Assembly (NCBI RefSeq): GCF_001238275.1
Contig: NZ_LGTB01000027.1
Location: forward strand, 1 to 64,000
Origin: Bradyrhizobium viridifuturi
GTDB taxonomy: Bacteria > Pseudomonadota > Alphaproteobacteria > Rhizobiales > Xanthobacteraceae
Direction: 5' to 3'
DNA: 64,000 nt
The notes under the pieces were generated by a model that saw nothing but the letters and a program-made list of their open reading frames with translations, searched no databases and had not been told where the DNA came from. This document shows positions 1 to 9,300 of the stretch, in pieces (the stretch's first letter is position 1; each line of letters opens with the position of its first letter). The position numbers and the translations under genes are program-made.

Positions 1-92
1 CCGCCGGCGAACAACGCGCCGGCGGCAAATGGCGAGAGGCTGACGCCGGCGGCGCCGGCCAGGCGCATGAGGATTGCGACGATCCAGCTCAT
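1..92 (-). CDS. Small membrane protein of the lysis region, partial
   Basis: The ATG at 92-90 overlaps the endolysin stop codon as ATGA, so the two are translationally coupled. The visible 30 residues (starting MSWIVAILMRLAGAAG) are hydrophobic, and the frame runs off the left edge of the window. A holin or spanin would fit a gene directly after an endolysin, but too little is visible to decide. Confidence 0.5.
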   Translation of the reverse strand, partial: MSWIVAILMRLAGAAGVSLSPFAAGALFAG

Positions 93-1342
93 GCGTGTTT
101 CCCCGCGCGATAGTCAGCGAGGCGGCGCCGCTCGAGCGTGTCGGCGACAAACCAGACCAGGACGCCGACGCCGGCGACGACGACCAGCGCGACGACGCCG
201 ATCACGATCGCGTCGATAGCCGTCGACGACAGGCCGAGGCCGCCGACCGCGTCCTTTGCAGCCGAGACCTGCGTCGCCTTGTCAGTGATCCAGGTCAGCA
301 CGCCGGCGCCGCCGAGGCCTGACGCACCGCCGAAGACCTTGCCGGCCCATCCCTTGGCGCGATCGGTCAGCGCGATGGTCTGCGAGCCCTCGTCGCGCAG
401 ATCCTCGACGGTTGCAGTTGCCCGCGTCTCGGCCACCTGGCGCGGCGCCTGCGGCTTGCCGAGCTCGGCGATCAGCTGGTCGTCGATGTCAGGCGTCAGC
501 GGCAGGCCGCGCGCGTTGCGATAGGCCAGGATCATTCCCTCGGTCCGACCCTGCGGCGATTGCTCGCCGTCGACTTGGCCGACGTCGTAATAGCCGAGCT
601 CGCGCAGCCGCCGCTGGACATAGGCGACGGCGTCCGGATCAACCGGCGCCGGCGTCGCCGCGAGCTTCGCATGCTCATGCGGATGCGACGTGGCGAGGCC
701 ATGCTCGAAAAGCGCCGCCTCGTCGTCGCGGCGGATGCGCAGGCCCTTTTCGTCAGGCCAGAGCCGTTTCATCGATCGAATCAGGCCAGGAATCTTGGCG
801 AGCTCGCCGCTGCCGATCGCCGCCTTGATCTGCCGCATCTCCGACCAGCGCGGCCCCGGCTTGTTGAAGCCAGAGGCATCGCGGTTAAAGGCGATCGAGA
901 GGACGACGCCGACGCAATCCGGCGAGAGCTCGTCGAGACCAGGCAGCAGCCGCCGGCAGATCGCCAGATAACGCGGGATGTCATGGTCCGAGAACACCTC
1001 GAGCGCGACGTCCCACGGGATATCGATCATTCCCCGCGTCTTGCGACAATAGGCGGCAGCCTTGTCGCCGCGCAGGCCGGCAGCGCCGACCAGGACCTTA
1101 AGCATTGCGTCGTTCACGCGCCCGCGCCAATCGGCGCGGATCTGCGCTGCGGTTTGCGTTCCGAAATCGTACCCGATCGCGCCGGTCGGCCCCGAGTTGT
1201 CGCTCGGGTGCTCGAGGACGGCCCGGTAACGCTTGTTATAGAACGCCTCGCTGGTGACCTCGGCGCTGACGATCAAGTCAAACGCCGCGCGGGAGATCCC
1301 ATGCAAATCGATAGCGCTCGCAGAAATGACTGCGCTGGTCAT
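89..1342 (-). CDS. Phage endolysin, lysozyme-like, with peptidoglycan-binding domain and C-terminal membrane segment
   Basis: A 417-aa protein. Residues about 20-230 resemble phage lysozyme-like muramidases: SAEVTSEAFYNKRY supplies a candidate catalytic Glu28, followed by GPTGAIGYDFG, the glycine-rich segment that follows it in this family. Residues about 235-300 look like a PGB_1 peptidoglycan-binding module (YVQRRLRELGYYDVG). Near residues 375-398 a strong transmembrane segment (IVIGVVALVVVAGVGVLVWF) precedes a short basic tail, so the enzyme is probably membrane-anchored. It lies at the end of the tail operon, where lysis genes are expected. The family assignment comes from motifs only. 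Confidence 0.8.
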   Translation of the reverse strand: MTSAVISASAIDLHGISRAAFDLIVSAEVTSEAFYNKRYRAVLEHPSDNSGPTGAIGYDFGTQTAAQIRADWRGRVNDAMLKVLVGAAGLRGDKAAAYCRKTRGMIDIPWDVALEVFSDHDIPRYLAICRRLLPGLDELSPDCVGVVLSIAFNRDASGFNKPGPRWSEMRQIKAAIGSGELAKIPGLIRSMKRLWPDEKGLRIRRDDEAALFEHGLATSHPHEHAKLAATPAPVDPDAVAYVQRRLRELGYYDVGQVDGEQSPQGRTEGMILAYRNARGLPLTPDIDDQLIAELGKPQAPRQVAETRATATVEDLRDEGSQTIALTDRAKGWAGKVFGGASGLGGAGVLTWITDKATQVSAAKDAVGGLGLSSTAIDAIVIGVVALVVVAGVGVLVWFVADTLERRRLADYRAGKHA

Positions 1343-1384
1343 CGTGATAGTCCTTTTGTGATGGAAAGGAGGAGCGCGGCCCGG

Positions 1385-1744
1385 TCAGACCAGGGCGTTT
1401 GCGCGAATGAGGAGCAAGTCGACTTGCGCGTCAGAGAGGCCGAGCGCAGTAATCATGCGTTGCACCAAAGGATCTGTACGCCGGAGCTCGGTCGCGAGAT
1501 CCCATTCCTCCTGGACGGCCGCGTCCGCCGCGATCGCGGCCCTGACGATCGCCCAACTGCCGAGCTCGTCGTAAGCCCGTTTCAGTCCGAGCTTGGTGCA
1601 GGAGGCCGGCACCGGCGCCGGCGACGCAAGGAACGCGACGACGGTCGGATCATCGTCGGCAACCTCCTCGAGCGCCAGGTCAGGCTGCTCGCAGCGAAAC
1701 CATCCGACAATCGCGCCTGCACTGTTTCGTTCTACAAATCCCAT
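1385..1744 (-). CDS. Small protein following the tail fibre, unknown function
   Basis: A 119-aa protein. The ATG at 1744-1742 is preceded by a strong GGAGGG with 8-nt spacing, and lies just after the tail-fibre stop; the frame is open 24 bases further upstream, but that would overlap the fibre gene. The start reads MGFVERNSAGAIVGWF, a pattern seen in small phage proteins encoded next to fibres. Position suggests a fibre chaperone or accessory protein, but no catalytic motif is visible and I do not assign a function. Confidence 0.6.
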   Translation of the reverse strand: MGFVERNSAGAIVGWFRCEQPDLALEEVADDDPTVVAFLASPAPVPASCTKLGLKRAYDELGSWAIVRAAIAADAAVQEEWDLATELRRTDPLVQRMITALGLSDAQVDLLLIRANALV

Positions 1745-1748
1745 ACGA

Positions 1749-3611
1749 TCAACCCTCCAATGGATCAAACCAGCCGCGCGTAAAGCAACGATACGTGGTG
1801 TTGGCTGTGGTCGATCGCGCGCAAATCTGCGCCGACGTGTTCGTCCACACGCGCAAATCGGCGACGTTACCGGATGTCACGGTCGTTACTTCCAAACCGT
1901 TGCCGCCGACACCGTAGCCAGGCCCGTTGTCGGTTATGCCGACTTCGTGCGTCCACCACATTGTATTTTGCGCCGTGCTCCACCCGATGATGTTGACGAG
2001 CGCTAACACCTGAATCCCGGAAGGAACGCTTGCCAGTGCGAACGTCGTCAGCGTCGGTCCAAGAGTGGTCGTGCCATAGTCCATCGCCGAACCGGGCCAA
2101 AAGAATTCCCGACCGCGTTGCAAGAGCTGCGAGAAAAGGCCGCCGGAATTGTACCAAACCGCTCCGATACGCCGGAACAACGTGTATCCGTTTGGCAACC
2201 ACGGCGCGGTCGCGCTTTTCGACATGAGAATGTCGACTGAGCCACTACCTGTTGGATTCCTGATTACGAAGACATGGTAGAAGCCGTTGGCAAGCGCGCC
2301 GGTGTCGAGACAACCTTGATTGTTGCCAGCCGCAAACGCCGCGCTGGTTTTGGTCAGTCCAGCGCTGAGGATAATCATATCTGCCGCGTTTCGGTCGCAG
2401 GCAACGCCAGGACTGACGCTAAACGACGAAACCGCACCCGGCGAAGTGATCTTGAGGCCGGACAGATAGCCAGCAAGCACACCAGGGACGCCAAGATTGA
2501 CTAGCGCCGCAGGCTTGTTCGTCAGCTCCGAGAGGTTGAGACTGGACGTCAGATCACCCGCGCCGGGCTGACCGACGCGGTTGAAATTCCAATCTCCAAA
2601 GGTGCCGGCGCCGCCGGTCTTGTCGACCGTCATGGTGATGATCTGCGCCGCAGGATCGTAGAGGCAAACACCCTCCATCCAGTTGGTAGGCGAGCCATTT
2701 GACGATGCACGCAGGCGAACGCCGTTCTGGTAGGAAAAGCCTGTAACGGCCGAGAACACTCTCGTTCCGACGCCGATCGCGAGCGCGGTGCCGCTGGCCG
2801 CCTCCGTCGCGCTCTGACTAATGAGCAGCCATTTGCCTGCGGCAAGGTCGGTTGCAAAATTCCCCGACAGATGCGGAACGATACACACATAGAGGTTTTT
2901 GTTGATCGGATGCACGACGACCGACGCCGGCGGCGCGGCGACGTAATTCGTCCCCGTCGCCCAGGTCGTCGCGTTGCTCCACGGCACGGCGCCGGTATCG
3001 CCCTTGTCGCCCTTGGCCGCCAAAACCTGCCAGTAATTCGCATCCGGCGCAGGATGCCCCGATCCCGGCGCCGGGTTGATCCAGACATAGGACGTTCCCG
3101 CGGTCGTCTGCACGTCTCCGACCGAATAGACGGCCGCGTTGTCGTAGGCCCCGCGAAAGCTGAAGCCCTTGTAGATCCCGAGATAGGTCCAGACGCCGGC
3201 GGCATGAACCCACATTTTCCCGGTCGTCGGCTGCAGCGCATACTGGCCGTCCGAGCCGAGCGAGGGATCAGGCGCCGCGAGCGACACGTCGACGAACCAA
3301 AAGAAGCCGGTCGTATTCAGCGCCGCGACGAGCGCCGAAACATCGGCCATTGCCTGCGCGCCGGCGATGCGCTGCTGCGATACTTTCCAGACGACATAGG
3401 CGACGCCGGCCTGCGCGCCGCCGCCCCATGGCGGGATGACGAGATGCGTCGGATCAGTGACGTCCGTGATGATCGTCTGAAAATTGCCGATCTGCAGGAT
3501 ATCGCCAGGCCGCACGTTGGTCCCGGACCAGATCGTTCCGACGCCAGTGACGGCCGTCCCGTTCGCCGCGACGGAGATCGTCCCGGTTGAATAGCTAGTG
3601 ATCGCCGTCAT
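1749..3611 (-). CDS. Tail fibre / receptor-binding protein
   Basis: A 620-aa protein. The N-terminal part (about 1-90) is beta-rich and would be the attachment domain. It is followed by two copies of a carbohydrate-binding-like motif (FRGAYDNAAVYSVGDV...YW near 155-195, and WATGTNYVAAP...YVCIVPH near 220-260) of the CBM5/12-like type found in phage fibres, with a short collagen-like KGDKGDTGA between them. The C-terminal half is a beta-structured tip without a recognised domain. This is probably the host-range determinant that contacts cell-surface glycans. It starts 4 bases after the upstream gene. Confidence 0.75.
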   Translation of the reverse strand: MTAITSYSTGTISVAANGTAVTGVGTIWSGTNVRPGDILQIGNFQTIITDVTDPTHLVIPPWGGGAQAGVAYVVWKVSQQRIAGAQAMADVSALVAALNTTGFFWFVDVSLAAPDPSLGSDGQYALQPTTGKMWVHAAGVWTYLGIYKGFSFRGAYDNAAVYSVGDVQTTAGTSYVWINPAPGSGHPAPDANYWQVLAAKGDKGDTGAVPWSNATTWATGTNYVAAPPASVVVHPINKNLYVCIVPHLSGNFATDLAAGKWLLISQSATEAASGTALAIGVGTRVFSAVTGFSYQNGVRLRASSNGSPTNWMEGVCLYDPAAQIITMTVDKTGGAGTFGDWNFNRVGQPGAGDLTSSLNLSELTNKPAALVNLGVPGVLAGYLSGLKITSPGAVSSFSVSPGVACDRNAADMIILSAGLTKTSAAFAAGNNQGCLDTGALANGFYHVFVIRNPTGSGSVDILMSKSATAPWLPNGYTLFRRIGAVWYNSGGLFSQLLQRGREFFWPGSAMDYGTTTLGPTLTTFALASVPSGIQVLALVNIIGWSTAQNTMWWTHEVGITDNGPGYGVGGNGLEVTTVTSGNVADLRVWTNTSAQICARSTTANTTYRCFTRGWFDPLEG

Positions 3612-3614
3612 CGG

Positions 3615-3986
3615 CTACGGTCCTTCCTGCAAAAAGATGCGAGACGTCGCCGGCGGCGACGCCGCCGCATCGGCCTCGGCCTGGATCGCCTCGAGCTCGG
3701 CGACCGTCTTGGCCGCGCGCGTTCGGACGACCATGGATCGCCGCTTGTTTTCCTTGGTCATCAGCTCATCCGGCTTTGCCAGGATCGTCTGCGCCAGCGC
3801 CTGCGGCGTGACGCCCTCGACGGCCGCCGCCGCGGCGAATTCGGCGGACGGCTCGGCGCCGGCCGCGACGGCCGCGGCCAGCGTGCGCTTGCGATCGTGC
3901 GCGATGTCGTGGCCGTCGACCATGTAACGCTGGTTGACGGTCGCCTCGACGCGCTTCCGCTTGACCTCGACAACGCTCACCCTCAT
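3615..3986 (-). CDS. Hypothetical phage protein, tail-fibre region
   Basis: A 123-aa charged, alanine-rich protein with no recognised domain. The start overlaps the preceding stop as ATGA at 3986-3983, and the stop lies 3 bases before the fibre gene, so it is co-translated with the tail-tip genes. Its middle (residues 30-110) is predicted helical. A chaperone role for the fibre is possible from position alone. Confidence 0.55.
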   Translation of the reverse strand: MRVSVVEVKRKRVEATVNQRYMVDGHDIAHDRKRTLAAAVAAGAEPSAEFAAAAAVEGVTPQALAQTILAKPDELMTKENKRRSMVVRTRAAKTVAELEAIQAEADAAASPPATSRIFLQEGP

Positions 3987-4531
3987 GGCGCGATCGCCTC
4001 GACGTCCAGCCGCTTGGCACGATACGGATGCGCCGGCACGACAAAAATCGAGTAGCTGCCTGGATGATCGACCGCGAACTCGAGCCTTCCATCGGCCACA
4101 TGCTCGGTGTGAACCAACGCGCCGTCTAGCGCGACGGTCGCATCGAACTCCGCCGGCGAAACCGTGAGCTCGAGCAGATCCTCGCCGTCTGCCTTGACCG
4201 ACCGGAGCTCGCCGGAGATCTCGACGTCGAGTTTCGGCACTATCTGGCCGTCCTTCACCCAGGCGTCGGCGATGTCGACCTCGCCGTCATAGAGAATGTG
4301 CGGGATGCCCATCTCCGCGTATCGCTCCGACAGCACGTCCATTCCAATCTCGACCTGCAGCGTGACCGCCGTAATCAAGCCGTTGTCGTCATGCCGCACG
4401 ATCACTTGCGGCCTGCTCGCCGGCGCCGGATCTTCGACAACGGACGGCGCCGCGGCGGTCGCCTGCCCGTCAACGCCGGCTGGCATGTAGCCAGCGACAG
4501 CCCAAGCCGCGTCGAGCGTTACCCCCGTCAT
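3983..4531 (-). CDS. Hypothetical tail-region protein, beta-rich
   Basis: A 182-aa protein. The frame is open further upstream, but the ATG at 4531 is chosen because it overlaps the previous stop (ATGA) and has CAGGAGGA 7 nt before it. The sequence alternates hydrophobic and charged residues as in beta-sandwich appendage domains; the C-terminal half (SPAEFDATVALDGA...PGSYSIFVVPAHPYRAKR) resembles an Ig-like fold. There is no enzymatic motif. It is one of a set of five small genes between the tail tip and the fibre. Confidence 0.55.
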   Translation of the reverse strand: MTGVTLDAAWAVAGYMPAGVDGQATAAAPSVVEDPAPASRPQVIVRHDDNGLITAVTLQVEIGMDVLSERYAEMGIPHILYDGEVDIADAWVKDGQIVPKLDVEISGELRSVKADGEDLLELTVSPAEFDATVALDGALVHTEHVADGRLEFAVDHPGSYSIFVVPAHPYRAKRLDVEAIAP

Positions 4532-4932
4532 CCTGCGATCCTCCTGAAAAGTGCGTAGTACAGCCGGCCGACCTGGTTGCCGAACTTGAACCGGAACTGC
4601 AGCGACGAGGTCGTGACCTGCGCATAGTTCCAATAGTCGGAGCTGTTGCCGCGGAAATTGGTAAAGCCCAGATACTGAGTGCCAGGGCTAAGCGTGATGT
4701 TTGTGTCAGTGTAGCCGGCCAGGAACGGCACGGCGTCAAGCGTCGACGGAAAGAAGAACGTTGCGACGGAGTCTTGCGAACTATCGAGGATGCCAGAGGC
4801 GTAGAACTGATGCCCCGACCAGCGTGAATCGAAAACCATCTGGTCGATATTCGCCGCCGTAACGTCGACGCCCGGCAGGCTTACGCTCATTGCGGCGCCG
4901 GCGCCGGACTGGATCAAAACACGCTTGACCAT
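4528..4932 (-). CDS. Hypothetical tail-region protein
   Basis: A 134-aa protein rich in aromatic residues and Ser/Thr (SGHQFYASGILDSSQDS), consistent with a beta-structured virion protein. Its ATG overlaps the preceding stop as TGATG at 4934-4930. It has similar size and composition to the next two upstream genes. Function not recognised. Confidence 0.55.
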   Translation of the reverse strand: MVKRVLIQSGAGAAMSVSLPGVDVTAANIDQMVFDSRWSGHQFYASGILDSSQDSVATFFFPSTLDAVPFLAGYTDTNITLSPGTQYLGFTNFRGNSSDYWNYAQVTTSSLQFRFKFGNQVGRLYYALFRRIAG

Positions 4933-5369
4933 CAGAGTCCGAGGCTCCGATGAAAGATCATGTAATCCACGTAAAAGTTATAATCCGCATTGCTGTTGTT
5001 GATCGTGATTTTGTCGTTTGAGAACTTGAGGCCGATCCCGACCTCATAGGTCAGGATGCCGCTGACCGTGATGTCGCGCGCAGCCATGCCCTGGTTGTAG
5101 GGGTACGCGACCACGCCGCCGTCGATATAGGCCTCGAACCAGACATAGGGCGTTCTGGTGAACGTTGCCGGATAGGGAATGTTCTGGTCGCCGCTGTTGA
5201 TCGGCAGATAGATCGACCCCGACATGACGATCTGGTCATTCTTGGTTTCCGATCGCAGCAAAAAGTCGGCATTGCTCGAGGTCGACAGCACGTCGACGCC
5301 AGGCCGCGACAGCCAGACGCCATAGGCACCTAAAAACGAATTCAGGCCCGCGTGAAAGCGCCGCGCCAT
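4932..5369 (-). CDS. Hypothetical tail-region protein
   Basis: A 145-aa protein. Although the frame is open to 5528, the ATG at 5369 overlaps the previous stop as TGATG, the same coupling its neighbours use. The C-terminal part (SNDKITINNSNADYNFYVDY) is beta-rich and polar, in keeping with a structural appendage. No known domain recognised. Confidence 0.55.
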   Translation of the reverse strand: MARRFHAGLNSFLGAYGVWLSRPGVDVLSTSSNADFLLRSETKNDQIVMSGSIYLPINSGDQNIPYPATFTRTPYVWFEAYIDGGVVAYPYNQGMAARDITVSGILTYEVGIGLKFSNDKITINNSNADYNFYVDYMIFHRSLGL

Positions 5370-5797
5370 CACCAGACCTGCCAGGCGATATAATAGAGGT
5401 TGACGCCCGTTCCCATGACGCGCGAGCGCCTGTATTGCCAATCGTCCGAGATCAGAAAGCCATCCCTGTAGAGGATCGGCACCCAGCTCGAGCGCTGGTA
5501 AGCGATGCTCGAATTCGCATCCCGGCAAACCATCGCCTTCGAGTACAGCGCAACACCAGCTGAGATGCTATAAGCGACGATGTCGATCGCCGGCGGATGC
5601 GGATAAGTCGTCGAGTAAAAGACCTTGCCGCCGCCAAACACGACGCTCGGAAACAGCCCGACCTCGAGCGGCCTGCCCTGGTTCAGACGAGAATCCAGCG
5701 ACAGGTATTTGTAGTCGACGGCCGGCGGATTCTCGGCGTCATAGCCCGGCTTTGAAACCGTGACGCGGTCCACGGCGATATAGATGCGCTTGGTCAC
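5369..5797 (-). CDS. Hypothetical tail-region protein
   Basis: A 142-aa protein, first of the small genes after the tail-tip protein. Its start overlaps the tip gene stop (ATGA at 5797-5794), and its stop overlaps the next start. It is rich in Tyr, Ser and Gly (FPSVVFGGGKVFYSTTYPH). The layout suggests a minor distal tail component; nothing in the sequence proves it. Confidence 0.55.
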   Translation of the reverse strand: MTKRIYIAVDRVTVSKPGYDAENPPAVDYKYLSLDSRLNQGRPLEVGLFPSVVFGGGKVFYSTTYPHPPAIDIVAYSISAGVALYSKAMVCRDANSSIAYQRSSWVPILYRDGFLISDDWQYRRSRVMGTGVNLYYIAWQVW

Positions 5798-8700
5798 GAG
5801 TCGGAAATCGTGATCGTGCCGGCCGTCAGGTTGATGACCATCAGGCCTGACGTGCTTTGAATGACGCCTGCCGTCAGCGTGCCGACGTTGGCCGTGATCG
5901 CGCTCAACACCCCGATATTCATCATGCGCGCCGTCAGGACGCCGTCGAGGTACATATTCGCCGTGATGCCGATCGAGGCGACGCCGCCGATCGTGCCGAT
6001 CGTAAAGACCGACTTCGGCACGTTGCCATTGTAACCCGGCAGCTGGATCTGGAACTTGTCCGCGACGACCGTAAAGGCCGACGCACCAGATCCGCCGTTG
6101 ACCAGCTGAATTCCGGTCACATAGCCGTTGACGTTGAGCGTCAGCGACCAGGCCGCGGCGGCGTATCCGTCGAGCTGCGCGATCGCCGTCGACTGCTCAG
6201 TGATCGAGGCATTGACGTCGCCGAATTGTGCAGAAACCGACGTGCTGAGATCCGCGACGGCCTGCTGCGCGTCGACCGCGACGGTCTGGACCGTCGCGAT
6301 CTGGGCGAACGCCGCCCCGACGCGGGCTGTCATTTCCGCCTTGATCGACTTTTTGTCGAGCCAGTTGCGCGCGTCCTGGTTGGCAATAGCCGCTGTAGTC
6401 GCCTGCAGCGCGGCATTGATCTCGTCGTTATTCTGGCTCTCGATATCCGTGACCTGTTTTTTCAAGGCCGCGTTGAAGGACTCGAGCGTGACCATCCCAG
6501 GCGACAGCTTGACCGTCGGCGCCTCGAGGTCGACGGTCGAATAGGCGCCGCGCATGGTCGCATTGACCGCCTGGACACGGAGGCGGACCGCCGCCAGGCT
6601 GACGACCGTATCGAATTGGTTTTCGGCCGCCTCATAGACCTGCGTCCAATTCTTGCCCTCGTCATAGGAGACGCCGGCGACGTAGTAGATCGCGCCTGCG
6701 GTCGGAAACCAGCTCGCGAACAGCCGCGGCTCGGCCGTGCCCTGGCTGATGTAGGCATTGAGGCCGAACACCAGCGGGACCTTGTCGTTTGACGGATACT
6801 GCGCGCTCGGCAGCACCGGCGGATTGCCGAGATCCGTCGCATGAACCCGCTGGTCATCAACCACCATGTTGACCGTGAACTGGTCGCCATTCGGCGAGCC
6901 ATCCAGGACCACGCACAGGCGCGATTGGCTCACGCCCGTGCCGAGGTCAAACGACGGATACTCCGCACCATCCTCGCGCGCCAGGACGACGGCCAGCGTC
7001 GTCGCCTGCGCGGCCTGCGCGGCTGCCAGGCTCGCCGCATCAAGAACGGCATGCCCGTCGTCGACGCCGCGGCTGCAAAGGACCGGACCAAAGAATTTTC
7101 CGTTAGGCTTCCGCAGGCGGATATAGAACGGCCCGCTATCCCAGATCGGCGCCGGGTTGAGCGCCAGCGTCGCGCCGGCGACGCCGACGACGGCGCCACC
7201 ATAGCCATAATTTTCCGGCAGGTCGGATTGCACCCGGACCACAGATCCGCGCGTGATCGCCCTGCCCTCATACTCCGAGCCGAGCGCGACGTTTTCGCGC
7301 CGATAGATCGATTGCAGATAGTAGAACGCGCATTCCCGGAACGCCTGGTCACGGTTGACGATGCCGTCGACACGCTTGGTCTCGGCATTGACCGACGTGA
7401 ATGCGTCGCTGTCCGGCGGATACTGCACCTGCGCCGGCCTCCAGGTCTGCTCGTCGACATACTCGACCACGACGGCGTCGGGATCTTCCTCGCCCAGCAT
7501 GGTGAAACTGACCTGCATCGAATCCCGCACGATCTCGCGATCGGTCAGGAGCATGGTCGGCACGTCGCGCCACTCGTCGCGGACGATCGACACGGTATCG
7601 CCGAGCCAGAAATGCTGCGCTCGCGACGGCGCCAGGATCTTGTTTAGGGCATCAGGCACGGCGACGGCCGTCGCAAAGCGATAATCGAACGTGTCGCCGC
7701 GCGCATCGCAGCCGGCCGCATGATTTACAACGGCATTGAAATCGACCTTGGCGATCGAGAGGCCCGAGCCATACTGCCCGCTGGTGACGGCGTCGAGAAA
7801 CGCCCAAGCCGGGTTACGGGTCGCCTGCGTCACGAAGGCCGCGCCGTTCCAAACCGGGACCTTGCGCGTGCCGAGGACGCCGAACTTATAGGAGCCCTGC
7901 GTCGACTGCGACGCCTTCAACCGGATCGCGATCGTCGAGACGTCAGCAAACGAATTGTTGCCCTTTAGGAACGACCGCAGGCCGGCCCAGAGCACGGAGT
8001 TACTGCCGGCAGTGCCGGCGAGCTCGGCATCCTCGCGGCGAAAGCGGACCAGGTAGCGGCCAGGCGCAACGTCGACCTTGACGCTGTCACGGACCGGCGC
8101 CTGCGAGGCGTACTGCCGCACGATAGAGAACAGCGGATTAAACGGCCCGGTCTGCGCGCCGGCGTTGTCGCAGGTTGCATATTCAGCGGTCAGGCCGACG
8201 TTAGAATAGCCGATAGAGCCATCCTTGCCGTTGACCGTGTAGCAGCCGGCCGCAAAGACGAAATCGACCGCGAGCGATTGCGCCAGCGTTCCCGCCGGGT
8301 TGGCCGCGAACGGTCCAATCCAGGCGCCAGGCGTGCGCGCCGAGGCACCGAACGGAAGGCCGTTTGAATCATACTGGCCGCCCGACGTTCCAGATCCCGA
8401 GGGAAGCTGCTGGCCGCTGACCTCGGCCGACTGGTCCACGTTGGTCGGAAACAGCGTGACCGGGCTGCCAGGCTCATAGAACGCGATCTGCGCATCGCTG
8501 AAAGCCGCCGCGATCCCGTTGGTCGCGTCCCAAAACACGGTATCGTCGATATAGACGGCCTCGTATTGCATGCTGCCCATGGTCGGCGACAGCAGCACAT
8601 TGAGATATTGATCGTTGGCAACGAACTCGCCCCAGGGCGTCGCCGCAAAATCCGGATAGTCCTTCACGCGGCCATACCAGACCGGTAAAGGCTGGCCGAG

Positions 8701-9300
8701 CTTGGCGACATTGCCCTGCGCGGCGACCGAGTAAATCTGGTCCTGCGTTGCGGTCGGCGTATTGGTCGCGCCGGCCTTCGGCGCAACCAGGGCGTTGACC
8801 AGGAGCGAGCCGCCGATGCCGATCGCGGCCGTCGTCGCGAGCGCGCCAAACGTGCCGGCGCCGAACAGCGCAGGCCCGGCCCAGATCGCGAAGGCCGAGA
8901 CCGCGACGAGCGCGACCAGACCGATGATCTGTTTGGCAGCGTTGCCGCCGCCCTGGCCGCCGAGCGGATAGGACGTGAAGCGAACCGCGTCGGCCGGCCC
9001 GATGCGCCGCGACTGCCAATCCCTGCGCAGCACGGCCTCGCCGTTGATCTCGAGCACGGTCGGCAGGCCTTTCTTGAACTGCCAGCCGAAATCCCGATCG
9101 CGCACGGCCCAGCCCGTGCGGCGCAGGAAGGCCGCGACGGTTTCCCGCGGCCGCGGCTCGGCGCGGTCGACCTCGAGGCCAGGCATCACCAGATGCAGCA
9201 CCGGCTGACGCGCGGCGTCGCTGCGCCGCTCGCGACGAGCTCGCGGACGCTCCGGCGAGCTCGCCTGCGGCTTGGGCAATCGCTTCACAGATCCGTGCAT
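5794..9300 (-). CDS. TipJ-like phage tail tip / host specificity protein
   Basis: A 1168-aa protein, the largest in the window. After a basic N-terminus there is a hydrophobic stretch (about 120-170, IIGLVALVAVSAFAIWAGPALFG) typical of lambda J-like tip proteins. The family-type segment follows: QPLPVWYGRVKDYPDFAA...LNVLLSPTMGSMQYEAVYIDDTV. Fibronectin-like beta domains lie near 850-960, and a coiled-coil linker (about 970-1060) leads to a C-terminal beta tip. Its place directly after an NlpC/P60 gene is the canonical order. It starts at 9300, overlapping the peptidase gene by 16 bases. Confidence 0.85.
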   Translation of the reverse strand: MHGSVKRLPKPQASSPERPRARRERRSDAARQPVLHLVMPGLEVDRAEPRPRETVAAFLRRTGWAVRDRDFGWQFKKGLPTVLEINGEAVLRRDWQSRRIGPADAVRFTSYPLGGQGGGNAAKQIIGLVALVAVSAFAIWAGPALFGAGTFGALATTAAIGIGGSLLVNALVAPKAGATNTPTATQDQIYSVAAQGNVAKLGQPLPVWYGRVKDYPDFAATPWGEFVANDQYLNVLLSPTMGSMQYEAVYIDDTVFWDATNGIAAAFSDAQIAFYEPGSPVTLFPTNVDQSAEVSGQQLPSGSGTSGGQYDSNGLPFGASARTPGAWIGPFAANPAGTLAQSLAVDFVFAAGCYTVNGKDGSIGYSNVGLTAEYATCDNAGAQTGPFNPLFSIVRQYASQAPVRDSVKVDVAPGRYLVRFRREDAELAGTAGSNSVLWAGLRSFLKGNNSFADVSTIAIRLKASQSTQGSYKFGVLGTRKVPVWNGAAFVTQATRNPAWAFLDAVTSGQYGSGLSIAKVDFNAVVNHAAGCDARGDTFDYRFATAVAVPDALNKILAPSRAQHFWLGDTVSIVRDEWRDVPTMLLTDREIVRDSMQVSFTMLGEEDPDAVVVEYVDEQTWRPAQVQYPPDSDAFTSVNAETKRVDGIVNRDQAFRECAFYYLQSIYRRENVALGSEYEGRAITRGSVVRVQSDLPENYGYGGAVVGVAGATLALNPAPIWDSGPFYIRLRKPNGKFFGPVLCSRGVDDGHAVLDAASLAAAQAAQATTLAVVLAREDGAEYPSFDLGTGVSQSRLCVVLDGSPNGDQFTVNMVVDDQRVHATDLGNPPVLPSAQYPSNDKVPLVFGLNAYISQGTAEPRLFASWFPTAGAIYYVAGVSYDEGKNWTQVYEAAENQFDTVVSLAAVRLRVQAVNATMRGAYSTVDLEAPTVKLSPGMVTLESFNAALKKQVTDIESQNNDEINAALQATTAAIANQDARNWLDKKSIKAEMTARVGAAFAQIATVQTVAVDAQQAVADLSTSVSAQFGDVNASITEQSTAIAQLDGYAAAAWSLTLNVNGYVTGIQLVNGGSGASAFTVVADKFQIQLPGYNGNVPKSVFTIGTIGGVASIGITANMYLDGVLTARMMNIGVLSAITANVGTLTAGVIQSTSGLMVINLTAGTITISDS

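Noticed and set aside
560..1783. Long plus-strand open frame opposite the endolysin
   Set aside because: GC-rich shadow frame: Arg-rich composition, no start signal, and it lies antisense to a well-supported gene.
6841..7647. 268-codon plus-strand frame opposite the tail-tip gene
   Set aside because: Shadow of the tail-tip gene, Arg-rich with no recognisable domain.
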